Below are positions 47,542 to 58,632 of a stretch of 64,000 nucleotides of DNA, piece after piece. Location of the stretch: contig JAWNGF010000002.1 in NCBI GenBank assembly GCA_037039685.1, positions 4,898,001 to 4,962,000 of the forward strand. Direction: 5' to 3'. Origin of the DNA: Ceratobasidium sp. AG-K (taxonomy: Eukaryota; Basidiomycota; Agaricomycetes; Cantharellales; Ceratobasidiaceae). Positions within the stretch are counted from its first letter, which is position 1; every line of letters starts with the position of its first letter. The notes under the pieces were generated by a model that saw only the letters and a list, made by a program, of their open reading frames with translations, was not told the origin of the DNA and did no database searches. Both the position numbers and the translations under genes were made by a program.

Positions 47542-47910
47542 ATGTCTTCCTCTACTATGAACGAAGGTTAGTTTTGCGTAGATTATAGTGAGAGCATGTG
47601 TCTAACACGGTATTCAGCTGACGCCAAGTTCCCAACTGCATCTGACAACGGGATCCCTCCCTCGCCAACCCGAGAGAACCCAGGACAGGCAAGTGCCTAC
47701 ATTCTACTTGTTTAGTGAACCAGTCACTCACGTATATTTGTTTTACAGGTCTACCCAAAGTCTGATCCCAATCCCGAGCAAAAGCTCCAACCTAGTGGTG
47801 CAGCTTTTGATGCGCGGGCGCACCAAGCACATCTGCGAGAACATATGGACAAGGAAACCCGAGCGGGTGATTCCCTCACAACTCAACAAGGAGGGTTGTA
47901 TACCGACTAG
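47542..47910 (+). CDS. Small hydrophilic protein, unknown
   Basis: Three exons are read: MSSSTMNE, then ADAKFPTASDNGIPPSPTRENPGQ, then VYPKSDPNPEQKLQPSGAAFDARAHQAHLREHMDKETRAGDSLTTQQGGLYTD and stop (TAG 47908-47910). The second intron seems to have a GC donor (GCAAGT). The frames join in phase, about 85 residues, polar, no membrane segment. I do not recognise the family. Confidence 0.6.
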
Positions 47911-48259
47911 GTCTTAGACCATAATAGTGACTTAAAATATACTGTACTAGGACACTGGGTTTAATCAAATATTCACTGGCATATACTTTCGGCGCGCCCA
48001 AAAAGGAATCTGAGAGTGTCGCTCGCTGATTCATCAAGGCAAACAATGACAAATCTTGGGGATGGACGAAGCATATTCTTATTTTCGACCACGCGCAACG
48101 CTTTGAGCATCGTCCCCGTATCTTATACATACCAGTTCCCAGTCTGCAACAGTATATCTATCGAAACGCATAGTGTATTCGTATATCACTCTACTTGCCC
48201 TATTCTACATCCCCTCCAGCTAACTTGTTGGCTTATACCATCAACTCGAAAGCGTCTTT
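47911..48259. other. Spacer upstream of the eIF4E gene
   Basis: About 350 nt, pyrimidine-rich towards the 3' end, presumed promoter and 5' UTR of the gene starting at 48260. Confidence 0.45.
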
Positions 48260-49404
48260 ATGGCCGGCAACCCAGGATACTTTTCCAACCATAGCCAGAC
48301 CCGCTTAACCACCCCTTCCGGAACGAACACCAGCTCATCTCCCGTGTCTACCCCGACCACTTCGGGTCCAAACGGCCACTCGCTTGCCGGTCCTAATTCT
48401 CGATCCCGTAGTGCATCCGGAGCTGCACAATCGTCGGCCGTTCGCTCAAAGCATTTTTCACTTTCAGTGCCAGGAAACGAAAAGCCATCCTCTGAAAAGG
48501 GACGTGTTAATAGTACGGATCGTACTGGGAATGGAGGGAGTTTGCCTGCCGTGCATCCGTTGAAATCGACGTGAGTTGACCAGCTTTGTTTTCGGACCAG
48601 CTGCTCATGAGTGTGCCAAGCCTATGAGGGATGTATGCTGATTTAAAATCCTTGCTTTTTTCCAGCTGGGTCATTTGGTTCCACCAACGTCAAAACCGAA
48701 CCCCGCAAACGCTCATTAATTATGGTAAGTGGTGCTTGCATTCTACCTATTATAAATCTAAAAATGCCTTAGAGGAGGGCATCAAGAGAGTCACCTCTTT
48801 CAGCTCTGTGAGACTCTGTATACCTTGCTTGTAATTTCCGCTCATTCCTCAAACAGGTGGAATCGTTCTGGTCGATCTTTACCCACCTCAACCCGCCTTC
48901 AAACGTACAACCTACCACCGACTACCTTGTATTCCATTCCGGGGTGCAACGGCCAGTTTGGGAGGACCCCATGAACGTCAAAGGTGGAAAGTGGAGCATC
49001 CGCCTACGCAAAGGTGCGGCAGATAGACTCTGGGAAGACCTCATCCTCGCCCTCATTGGTGACCAATTCGAGGTTGAGGACGAGGTCTGCGGGTGCGTGT
49101 TGAGCGTGCGCATCCAAGAGGATATCATCAGCATTTGGAACAAGGACGAGAGCAATAGCCAGGTCCTCAACAGGATACGGTAGGTGCCTAGACCGTTCCA
49201 GTGGCTCCAACTAATTGGGTCTCGCCCTAGGGAAACGACACGCCGGGTCTTAAACTTACCAGCTTCCACCGTATTCGAGTACAAGTCCCACAATGGTATG
49301 GTCGAGACACAAGGTTTAACCCACGCTAACGTTATTTGCTACCAGAGTCGCTCCAGGACAAAAGCTCGTTCCGCAAGTTACCCGCTGCCAACGACCGTGT
49401 GTGA
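48260..49404 (+). CDS. Class II eIF4E (4EHP-like cap-binding protein)
   Basis: Six exons: 48260-48570, 48666-48724, 48773-48807, 48857-49179, 49231-49295 and 49346-49404. A serine-rich N-terminal extension of about 100 residues is followed by HPLKSTWVIWFHQRQ, then SFSSVESFWSIF, RPVWEDPMNVKGGKWSIRLRKG, LILALIGDQFEVEDEVCGCVLSVR, and RRVLNLP...EYKSHN. WEDP...GGKW and SVRIQED are cap-binding hallmarks. WVIWFHQR and the general sequence fit the eIF4E2/4EHP class, which in animals represses translation of chosen mRNAs. Frames join at each intron. Confidence 0.87.
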
Positions 49405-49656
49405 TTTTGAAAACGATGTGTGTAATTCTACGTTGTACTTGGGGCCTGTATACTTGGATAGGATCAGTGTATTCGTACGTAGTCCCGTATATATGGATGA
49501 AAATCCCCTTTGACGGCGATGGGGGGTTGTAATTTGTGACTCCTATCAGGCCCAGGATCAGCGCCTAAGCGAAATGGAGCGCCTGGTGCCTGAGAGGTTC
49601 GCTCGGCTTAGCATCGATAAGAAGCGCCACCGAACACATCCTATAAATCAACACAC
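49405..49656. other. Spacer before the SLC35F gene
   Basis: About 250 nt, no gene supported. Confidence 0.4.
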
Positions 49657-51497
49657 ATGGAGCGAGAGCATCTCTTGACCGCGAATCCCTCGTATACGGT
49701 CATGAACGCTCAAGAATCCATCCAACCCGAGCTCAGGCGCTCCAACTCTGTTTCCTCGTCGGTCAAGTCTGACAAACTCGCGGACCCGGTTCCGGCCCCA
49801 GACGCCAACCCCGAGTCTGCAGTCGAGCGACATGAAGTCCGTCCGCCGCTCGACTATAGCTCTTTGGGAGCGTTTTGGGCGAGTTTGGGTGCACGGTTCA
49901 GGGCGATCATGACGCGCCGGTTTGTTTATGCCCTATTGGTGAGTCCTCGAGGTACTCAAGGGTCGTGGTTCTGAATCTCGATTGATAGGGTGGCCAAGTC
50001 GTTAGCATTTGTATTACTTGTACTTCAGTTGCGACGACCGAGCTGGTCAGTCGCGGTTGGTCTTTGCCTACGACGCAGACGTGGTTCTTGTGAGTGTTTG
50101 TTGTTCGTGAGCTGAGCGGGGGTTGAGCGGTGGCAGGTACTTTGCGTTGTTTTCGGTGTATACGCCGTATACGATCTACAAATGTGAGTCTCACAATTTT
50201 GTTTAGACCCGGACTGAAAGTTTTTTCAGATGGATTCAAGGGCTGGGGGAATGTTGTCATCAAGGATGGGTGGAGGTGTACGCATGCTCCCTCGGTTATT
50301 TTTCGAAATTCTAACCCCGCTTCTAGACTTTATTCTCGCCGCGTGTGATGTCGAGGGGAACTTCCTAGTTGTCAAAGCTTATGCCTATACCAACATGATT
50401 TCGTGCATGCTTTTGAACTCGTGAGTGCTCTTGCTCTGTGCCACAACCCGCCTGACACTACTTAGATGGGCTATTCCTGTGTGCGCGTTTTTGGCGTGGA
50501 TATACATGCGCCCCAAGTACCACTGGACCCAAGTAGTCGTGAGCAACCTTCCTACATCTCACCCCTCACCCTCACATATGCGTATCGGACCATGTACTCA
50601 AATCTTGATTTCTCCCCCACCAACGGTGTACTACATTACACACATGTACTACCCTGCGGTAAACATTCTAGGGAATCCTGGTTTGCATCGGAGGAATGGG
50701 TATGCTCATTGGTACGTGCTTGTCACCCGAAACTGGCCGCGGACTTATGGTCTGGCAGCATCCGATTATTTGACGGGCACGAACCAGTGGCCTGCTGCGT
50801 CGATGCTCAAGGGCGACTTGTTCATGCTCGCTGGAGCGACATTGTACGGGTTTACTAACGCCACCGAGGTGGGTTTACTGTATTGGCTCTGACGCACTAC
50901 TAACTGGCTGGCAGGAATTCTTTGTGCGTAAACGTCCGCTGTACGAGGTGGTCGGCCAACTTGGAATGTACGGTATGATCATCAACGCAATCCAAGCGAG
51001 CAGTTTGGAGCACGATGACATGAGGAAAGCGACTTGGAACGGGGGTGTCAGTACGTGCTATTCGCTTCACCTCCTAACATTTACTCATGACGTTTCCAGT
51101 TGGCCTGCTGTTCGCTTACACGATTGGTGAGTTGCCCAGGTGTTTGAGGTGTCAGTTGCTGACGTTGAATCAGCCATGTTTATTCTATATACGACGGCAC
51201 CGTTGATCTACCGTGCTGCTTCGTCGGTGTACTATAACCTGAGTTTGCTGTCGAGTAACTTTTACGGGTTGTTGTTTGGTCTTGGGCTATACGTGAGTCG
51301 TAGCCTTTTAGTTAATCGCATGCTAACTCTGGTGGTAGCATTACCGCCCATACTGGCTCTACTTTGTAGCGTTTGCGGTCATCATCGGCGGGCTTATTTC
51401 CTACTTTTGGCACTCGACGCCCGAGGAGCAGGGTAAACTCGACCCTCAGGCGCCCGAGTATGTCAACAAGCAAAGGGAAGCCCAGCCGGACGTGTAG
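49657..51497 (+). CDS. SLC35F1/F2-type membrane transporter (DUF914)
   Basis: Multi-exon. A hydrophilic N-terminus of about 90 residues, then FVYALLLGQVVSICITCTS, YFALFSVYTPYTIY, DVEGNFLVVKAYAYTNMISCMLLNSWAIPVCAFLAW, and further hydrophobic segments to LYFVAFAVIIGGLISYFWHS, about ten in all. The DVEGNFLVVKAYAYT block is the marker of the SLC35F1/DUF914 family in the drug/metabolite transporter superfamily. Substrate unknown. The end reads YVNKQREAQPDV and stop TAG 51495-51497. Confidence 0.83.
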
Positions 51498-52068
51498 CCG
51501 GAGAGTTGAGATTTTTCTGTCTGTATGCAAGGATTGGTTACGAAATCTAAAAGTGTGATTATACGTCATGTTGCCAATGTGGCACTTGATCGAGATTGAG
51601 AGGCCCGTTTGCCGTCGGTGTTCCTTGCAGACCGGGAGTTTTTGGGTCCCGTCGGGCGTCGGGGGCCTGGATTCAAGGCGTTGGAAGGCGTTAGGAGGAC
51701 GACTCCGCTGTGCTTGGTTTTCCGGTGATTTATTGTGCCACTTGTACAGCCGATTTGGCGTGGTTATCGGCGAGTTTCTAAAACCGCATGGGTTATCACA
51801 AGATAGAATTCGGTTGGCACGCGAGCAGAACGCGGGTAACGAATGGGGCAATATATCAGACGGAGTGTGGGCGGGAAACAAGCGTGCCGATCAGGTCGTA
51901 TGGGGTAGGTCGAGCAACGGGGTTCTGGATGAGGGGCGGTGGGGGCGCTGTTGTGCATAAAAATAAAGAGACAGATGTGTAATTGAATGAAACGTATGTT
52001 GTACGTAGGCGGACGTGTGTTAAACAGACCCACACCGCCACTCGGGTGTCGAGCTTGCGGGCGACCAC
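51498..52068. other. Intergenic stretch of 570 nt
   Basis: Likely 3' UTR of the transporter and promoter of the LIM-RhoGAP gene. Antisense ORFs here are GC-driven and have no motifs. Confidence 0.5.
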
Positions 52069-55000
52069 ATGCGCGCTGGAGATGCGACAGACGCTTCTGG
52101 ACTCTACCGAACCACAGACATGAACCGCAGCCCCGCCAAGCAGCTCGCGACGCTGCCCGACGACGACTACAGCCGGAGTCGCCCAGCGTCGCCCAACAAG
52201 TATTCGCGCACCCCGCCTGGCTCGCCACGCCCACCGCCGCTGGGCAGTCCGTCGCACTCGCCGACGCCGGGGTATCTAGCGCCGACGTCACGGCCGACGA
52301 CGCCGAATGGGCGGACTGCACGCTCCGACGACTCGCACTCGCTGCTGAGCCCGGGGGGAATGAGCGGTCTGGCTCAGTCGAGCAGTACATCGCACTCGGG
52401 CAGTGTGTGCAGTGCGTGTGGTCAGCCAATGACAGCGCAGTTTGTGCGGGCGCTGGGCACTGTCTTCCACCTCGAGTGTTTCCGCTGCAGGGTGCGTGTT
52501 GTATGTGTCTGCTGCGTGTGCTGACCCTGCCCAGGACTGCAACTCGGTCGTCGCCAGCAAGTTCTTTCCCGTCGACGGCCCCGACGGCAGGCAGCAGCCC
52601 CTGTGCGAGCGCGACTATTTTAAACGCCTCAACCTCATCTGCGCAAAGTGCGACATGGCTCTGCGCGGCAGCTACATCACTGCCTGTGGTCAGTCGCTAC
52701 TACTCTTAGATAACCTGCTCTAATCGACCAGCAGACAAAAAGTACCACGTCGAGCACTTTACCTGCTCCGTGTGCCCCACGCTCTTTGGCTCGCAAGACT
52801 CGTACTATGAGCACGACGGCGCCGTGTTTTGTCACTGGCACTACTCCACCCGCTTTGCCGTCAAGTGCGTCGGCTGCAACTCGGCCATCCTCAAGCAGTT
52901 TGTCGAGATCAACCGCAACCAGCGAGACAGCGCATTTCATCCCGAGTGTTATCTCATCCACAAGGTTTGTCCTTTGCTGCTTGTCTAATCAAGCTCACCC
53001 CCTTGCAGTTTTGGAACGTCAAGGTCGTGCCCAGACCCCCTGTGCTCGCAATCCTCCCGCCACCACCCCCATCGCCCTCGGCAGATCCCAACGCACCCGC
53101 CCCAACACAACTCACCTATGTCGCCGAGGAACAGCAGACAACCGCCCCATCCCTCAAGGCATCCCAGGTCAAGATGGAGGCCCAGGTCTACGCCATCTGG
53201 ACCAATCTCAGCGCGTTTGAAGAGTCGAGCGCCGCCTGCATCAGCGACATGCTCGCCCACGTCAGCGCAGGCATCTACATCGACGCCATCCGCATGGCAG
53301 AAAAGTTTATCCTCCACGTCGAGGTCCTTTTTGCCGCCATTGACGAGATCGAGGACCGATTTGCCGCCCTCGGGTCCAAAGGTGCGTCTATTCCAACTCG
53401 ACAGCACTAGCTCACACTCGTCTCGATTAGGCATGTCCCACGTCCGAGAGGCCCGGATGCTTTGCCGCAAGACTGTCGATCTGTTCACCCTATTATCCCA
53501 CTCGTCCTCGAGCGATCCCAAACATTCCGGATCAGGCATGACCCAAGATCTACTCGCGCTCGTCACCGGACTCGCCCACTATTTAAAAATCCTCATCCGC
53601 ATCGCGCTCACCGGTGCCCTCAAGCTCGAACGCGAATTGGGCGACGGTGGCGTGGCTCTAGGCCGATTCCTCGAACGCATGAAGGCCCTGGCCAAGAGCG
53701 GAGGCGACGTCCGCGCCCGACGGCTCGTTTCGTCTTCGCCCACGATCACGAATGGGTCGTCTGACAGTCTGGCTGCGTACGGGTACCGCTCGCTCGCGCC
53801 TGAAGTCGCGGGCGAGTCGCCGTTTATGAGTCCCGCTGGGCTGGGCATCAATTCGCCGAGCGATCTGTGTACGGTGTGTGGGCTGACGGTCGAAGAAGAC
53901 TGTGTTCGACTTGGAACATATCAGCGTTGGCATTCCGGGTGCGTCAAGTGCGGCAAGGACGAGTGTACGCGCACGGCTGTTGCGCCTGTACCTGCACCCC
54001 CTGCCCCGGAAAAGAAGACCGACGACGACGAGGGTGGGCCTAAAAAGGTGTCGAGCGCGCGAAGACCCCCGGCCGAAGTGGCCAAGTTTGTGTATGAGCC
54101 CAAGGGCGAGGAAGAAAAGGCCGTCGCGGCGATTTACTGCACCGAGCATGGGAGCATTCCCCCCTGTCGAGCCGGATTCGAGGCCGTGTCCCGGTTGGAG
54201 CAGTATGCGTTTTTGCTCAACGTGCCTTGCGCCGGTTGTTCTTGTTGCTAAAGAAGCGGGGAGCGATTGGGAGCGATATCGGTACGTGTCTAGCTATTCG
54301 CGTGATGATGACTGACTTGGAGCAGATTTGTCCTCGGCCTCGTCGTCGTCGCATCACCGCGACTCGGACATTATGCGTATGAAGTCGGTTCATTTGGATC
54401 GTAAACTGAGCGCGACGGCCCGGTTACCCAAGCGATCTACCATTGTCGAGAGTCCGACGGGCAAAGTCGCCCAGCGCACAGACGTGGGCACCAAAGGCGC
54501 AGCGCACCAAGGACCCACACTCATCATGGGCCAATCCGCACCCCCCTCGCAGGCCGGGTCGATGCACCATGTTCCGCGAGAAGTGCCATCCACACCTCGA
54601 CAAGCCGACCAAACACCAGTGCTGCGCCAACCCCAGCCGCCTCACCAACCCGCCGAAGCCGTGCTCAGGCCGCCGTTTGCGCGAAACAACACCCAGGTCC
54701 GGATCGTGGACGAGAACCTGGCGAGTCCGGTCGGCGAGGACCAGTACGAGGGCGATGGTTCGGGCGAAGGTCTCACCCTAGGCGATATTCCGCAACTCGT
54801 CGAGGCCGAGCAGCGTCGTTCGCTCCCGCGCCAGGGCGGACGACGGTTGATGGCCGAGCTTGGACCGCTGGAGCAGCTCGTGGTCAAGCATGTTGCGGTG
54901 CAATACCTCATGCGCTCCCCGATCCGGGACGCGATCGACATGGACGAACTGGGCGAGCTGTTGGAGGCCAAGAAGAATACGTTTTGGGGCAAGCTGTTCA

Positions 55001-56363
55001 AGGGCAAGGATAAACAGGCAATCAAGAAAAAGGGCGTGTTTGGTGTGCCGCTCGAGTTGCTTGTCGAGCGAGAGGGCGTAGAGTCGATGTTGGGTGCGTC
55101 GCGCTCGACGGTACGTGTGCCGACGTTTATCGAGGATATCGTTTCGGCGATGAAGCAAATGGGTGGGTCGCCTGGTTTGCTGATAGAGCTTGGGCTAACT
55201 GGTTGCAGACATGTCCGTCGAGGGCATATTCCGCAAGAATGGCAACATTAGGAGGATTAATTCGGTCATTGAAGCGATTGATCGGGACCCGACCTCGGTC
55301 GACTTTGCGCAGGACAATCCGGTACAGCTCGCGGCGCTACTCAAGAAATTTTTGCGCGAGATGCCGGATCCGTTGTTGACGTACAAGTTGTATAAGGTCT
55401 TGCTGGCTGCGCAATGTGAGTCGCATCGAGTCTAGCTAAATGTCTACTAATGTCCTCGCAGCTGCACCGTCGGAAAAAGACAAGTCACGCCTCATGCACC
55501 TCGTCACACTGCTGTTACCCAAGGCACACCGAGACACGATGGAAGTCTTGTTCGTGTTCCTCAAGTGGGTCTCGCTCTTTTCGCACGTCGACGAAGAAAC
55601 GGGGAGCAAGATGGATCTTGTGAATCTCGCGACGGTCATCACACCGAGCATCATGTACTCCAAAGGCCGTGACGCCGCGCGCGAAGAGTCATTTGCGGCC
55701 ATTGGCGTTGTCACGCGCCTACTCGAGGATCAAGACTTGTTCTTTTCTGTCCCAGATGATTTCCTGTGGATCTTGGGCAACGTCGAGGCTTTCAATGGCG
55801 CGTTGGACATGCCCATGCGGGACGTGCAGCGTAGGACCGAGCAGTTTTTGCGTACGCGAAGACCAGGGGCGCCTCCGCCCAGTTCGAACAATCCTCCGCC
55901 TGGACAAGGGTACCTACCCGCCGGTGGCCCCCGCTCCGACTCGCACATGTCCAACCGCCCATCGGACCAGAACCTTGCACGGGGACGGCAGGGGTCCAAC
56001 CCGCTCGATGCACGACCGCCCCCGCGAATCAACGGCAACGCTGGGAGGTCCCAGTCGACGGAACGTCCACCCGCACCGCAGCAGATGCGATCAGAGATGT
56101 CTGCGGCCCCTGCGCCGGTACACCCGGGGCTCAACCATGCGCCGTTTTCGCACCCTCCACCGGTAGGCATGGGGATGAACCAGCAGCCTCCGCCGTCGCC
56201 TCGGATGACACAGCGAGAGGGGTGGCGGACAGCGGCGGGTACACCCGTCTCGAGGCCGCCGTCACAGGTGATGGCTCGCCCGAGTATGGATTACAGCCAA
56301 CCGCCCCAGCAACTGCAGGGCTACTCTCCGCAAGAACGGTACCCCCAACCGCCTGCCGCATGA
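52069..56363 (+). CDS. LRG1: LIM-domain RhoGAP, LRG1-like
   Basis: Multi-exon gene, about 1200 codons. Proline- and serine-rich start; LIM domain 1 (CSACGQPMTAQFVRALGTVFHLECFRC and on), LIM 2 (CAKCDMALRGSYITAC, then HVEHFTCSVC), a third near CVGCNSAILKQFVEINRNQRDSAFHPECY; a fourth LIM-like half near CTVCGLTVEEDC. RhoGAP lies at 54850-55800 with LEQLVVKHVAVQYL, GVPLELLVEREG, the arginine finger in GIFRKNGNIRRI, and FLREMPDPLLTYKLYKVLLAAQ. The C-terminus is proline- and glutamine-rich. Yeast Lrg1 is the GAP for Rho1 in the cell-wall-integrity pathway, upstream of Slt2, whose homologue is 8 kb to the left. Start at 52069 or at the ATG 52120. Confidence 0.87.
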
Positions 56364-56845
56364 TTCGATCTCGTGATTTCTTGTTTCGTTTGAACCTCGT
56401 CTTTCTTTTGTATCTCGCTCTTTTAGGTTCGAGCCCTGCTTTGCCCTTGACTTTTTGGTCTCTATCACCTTTTATGGTATACCCGACACCCTGCATTTGA
56501 TCCACACTGTGTCATGAATCTTCGTTTCCCTCTATCCATCCTAGGACTCTGAGAATTTCTCTCGCCCTTTATTAGTGTCAGTTGTACCAGTCAGCACCCG
56601 TGGGTTTAACAGTTAATTCCGTTTTTGTATGCGATCCAAAATGCGTGAATTTGCAATTTGAGCACCGCGACAAGGTTTAATTTGGGCGCGTCGTTCCTGG
56701 ACAAGAATGCTCGTATCCAAGCTCAGGCACACGATTATACTTGACACCATAAAATATCGTTATTTACCATCGTGACCGTTCGTACCAAATATACACCGAA
56801 AAGACCCGAAATGCTACATACAAAACTCATCTAATCGTTCATGGC
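56364..56845. other. Intergenic stretch between convergent genes
   Basis: 3' regions of LRG1 and the coiled-coil gene, which converge here. No gene seen. Confidence 0.5.
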
Positions 56846-58333
56846 TTACATCGCAAAACCAGTCGCGCTGCCCACAGTCGGGGTGCGCTCACCAGGGTAG
56901 TCTTCCTTGCCAGCAAATCGGCGGTCTCGGTCGAGAGCAATGTCGACCAACTCGGCAGGCGGGCTGATTGGCTCGGGCGCGTCGGACACGGTAGCGCTCG
57001 AGACCGAGTCGCGCACCGAGCCCTCCCGGTGGAGTTGCAACGGGGGCGGAATGTGCTTGGGCTCCTCGTGCTCAGGTTCAGCCTCGTATTGGGTTTGAGT
57101 CTGGGAAGGGGGATTGGAAGCAGCGTTGCTCGACGATCGGCTAAAGAGCGAGAATTTGCGGAACGCGCTCTGTTGAGCTGGCGCAGGCTCGGGCGCAGTT
57201 GCAGGCGAGGTCTCGGCGCTCGAGCTTACGCTCCGTGTCCAGCTGCTTACAAAGTTGGTCAGGGGCGTCGTTGCAGGCGTCGTCGCTGGGGCAACGTCAT
57301 CCTCGGTTGAGCTTCTGATTGACAAGGCAGGAACCGCAGGCGGAGCAGGCTTGGACGTCGAGCTGTTCGAGTTTTCGCGCTTGAGCCAGGAGCCCCAGCC
57401 TCGCTTGGGTTCTTCAGCCTTCTGCGGAGCTGATGCCTCAGAGTCGGCCACGTCCACATCCGTTGGCAGGGGAGGAAGTCTGAGACCTTGTAGGCCTTCG
57501 GAACCACCCTCGGTGGAGGACTTTGATTCGCCCACTGCATTCTCGGCAATGAAATCTCTGAGGGCGCGCACAGCCGTCTCGCTGGCCTCGCGGGCATCGG
57601 TGGCCTCTTGCAACGACTGCTGGCACGCGGTCAACTCGGCGCGCAGCTTGGCAAACTCTTCAGCCGACGGGCCAGGAGGTGTTGGTGGCGTAACTCGGCC
57701 CGAGATGGACTCTGGGAACGACGTCGCAAAGCTTGGTGGGGACGCGACCATTCGGAGGTCATTATGGAATCCAGGCTCAGACATACTGCACGTGACCAAG
57801 TATCAGCATATAGGGGTGACCCCTCGGAAACATTTCGGGGCAAAAAAGACTGCTTACCTGGATATCCGTCGATGAATGTGCTTCCCACCACCTGGGCTAA
57901 TCCCACCAGGCGAGGCAGGGGTAGGAGGGAGGATAAACGACGCGCGCTTGGCCGTACGGACTTCTTGTAAATTGGTAGCGCCTGCAAGCTGACTATGTCG
58001 CCGGTTTTCCGTTTGGAGACGCATAACTCCTCGGCGAGCCTCTTCGACTTTTCCGCGAAGCATGGCAATCTGGTTCGATTGGTCTTGTACCTCCCGCTGT
58101 GAGGCCGCGAGCTGCTCCTTGAGGTCGTCATTTTCGGAGCGTGCATTATCAAGGGCTTTGTGAGCCTGGTCTAAAGCTTCAAGTAAACCTTGTTTCTCGC
58201 CGGCTGGAGACTGTGGACGGGAAATAGAGCTGACAGCAGAGGTGAGCGAGTCAGAGGGAACGATAAACGACTCGGAGGCTGCGTCTGACTGCACCGAAGG
58301 GTGCGAAGGCAGAGTCGGGGACGGTTCGGCCAT
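56846..58333 (-). CDS. Coiled-coil protein, unknown
   Basis: Two exons, intron about 57857-57787 with GTAAGC donor. The first exon has a coiled coil (KALDNARSENDDLKEQLAAS and on to EARRGVMRLQTENRR), then a phosphorylation-like serine/proline region. The second exon has another coiled coil near SAEEFAKLRAELTACQQSLQEA, followed by a long serine-rich tail. It looks like a cytoskeletal or membrane-traffic adaptor (Sec2-like in outline), but I do not assign it. Confidence 0.65.
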
Positions 58334-58632
58334 GTCAGCTGGGGACTATCGTGGGAGGTCGACGAAAAGTGCAGGAGACAGCATGCGCGAAGTAGTTCAT
58401 ATGCCACGTGAGCAGCACAGCCGCAACCTCCAAATAGGAGTCCATATTCTTCCTTGTGTTGCCAGGACTACTTGTAACTAGTAACTAGTAATAGCTCGGC
58501 GGAATAGTCGTCTGGCGACACAGGGGCGCAACACAGTACCTCCAAGTCCATCCTTGCAATGTACATCAGTTCAATTCAAAATTTCATCTGTTCGCTACAG
58601 TAGGTTCATTTCCAGCCTGTAGCATTTACTTG
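58334..58632. other. Spacer of 300 nt between same-strand genes
   Basis: Upstream of the coiled-coil gene and downstream of the Smr gene. Nothing recognised apart from ACTAGTAACTAGTAATAG, a short direct repeat near 58472-58490. Confidence 0.4.

Noticed and set aside
51764..52429. Minus-strand ORF of 221 aa
   Set aside because: Low-complexity antisense of the serine/proline-rich LRG1 start; no motif and no support from introns.
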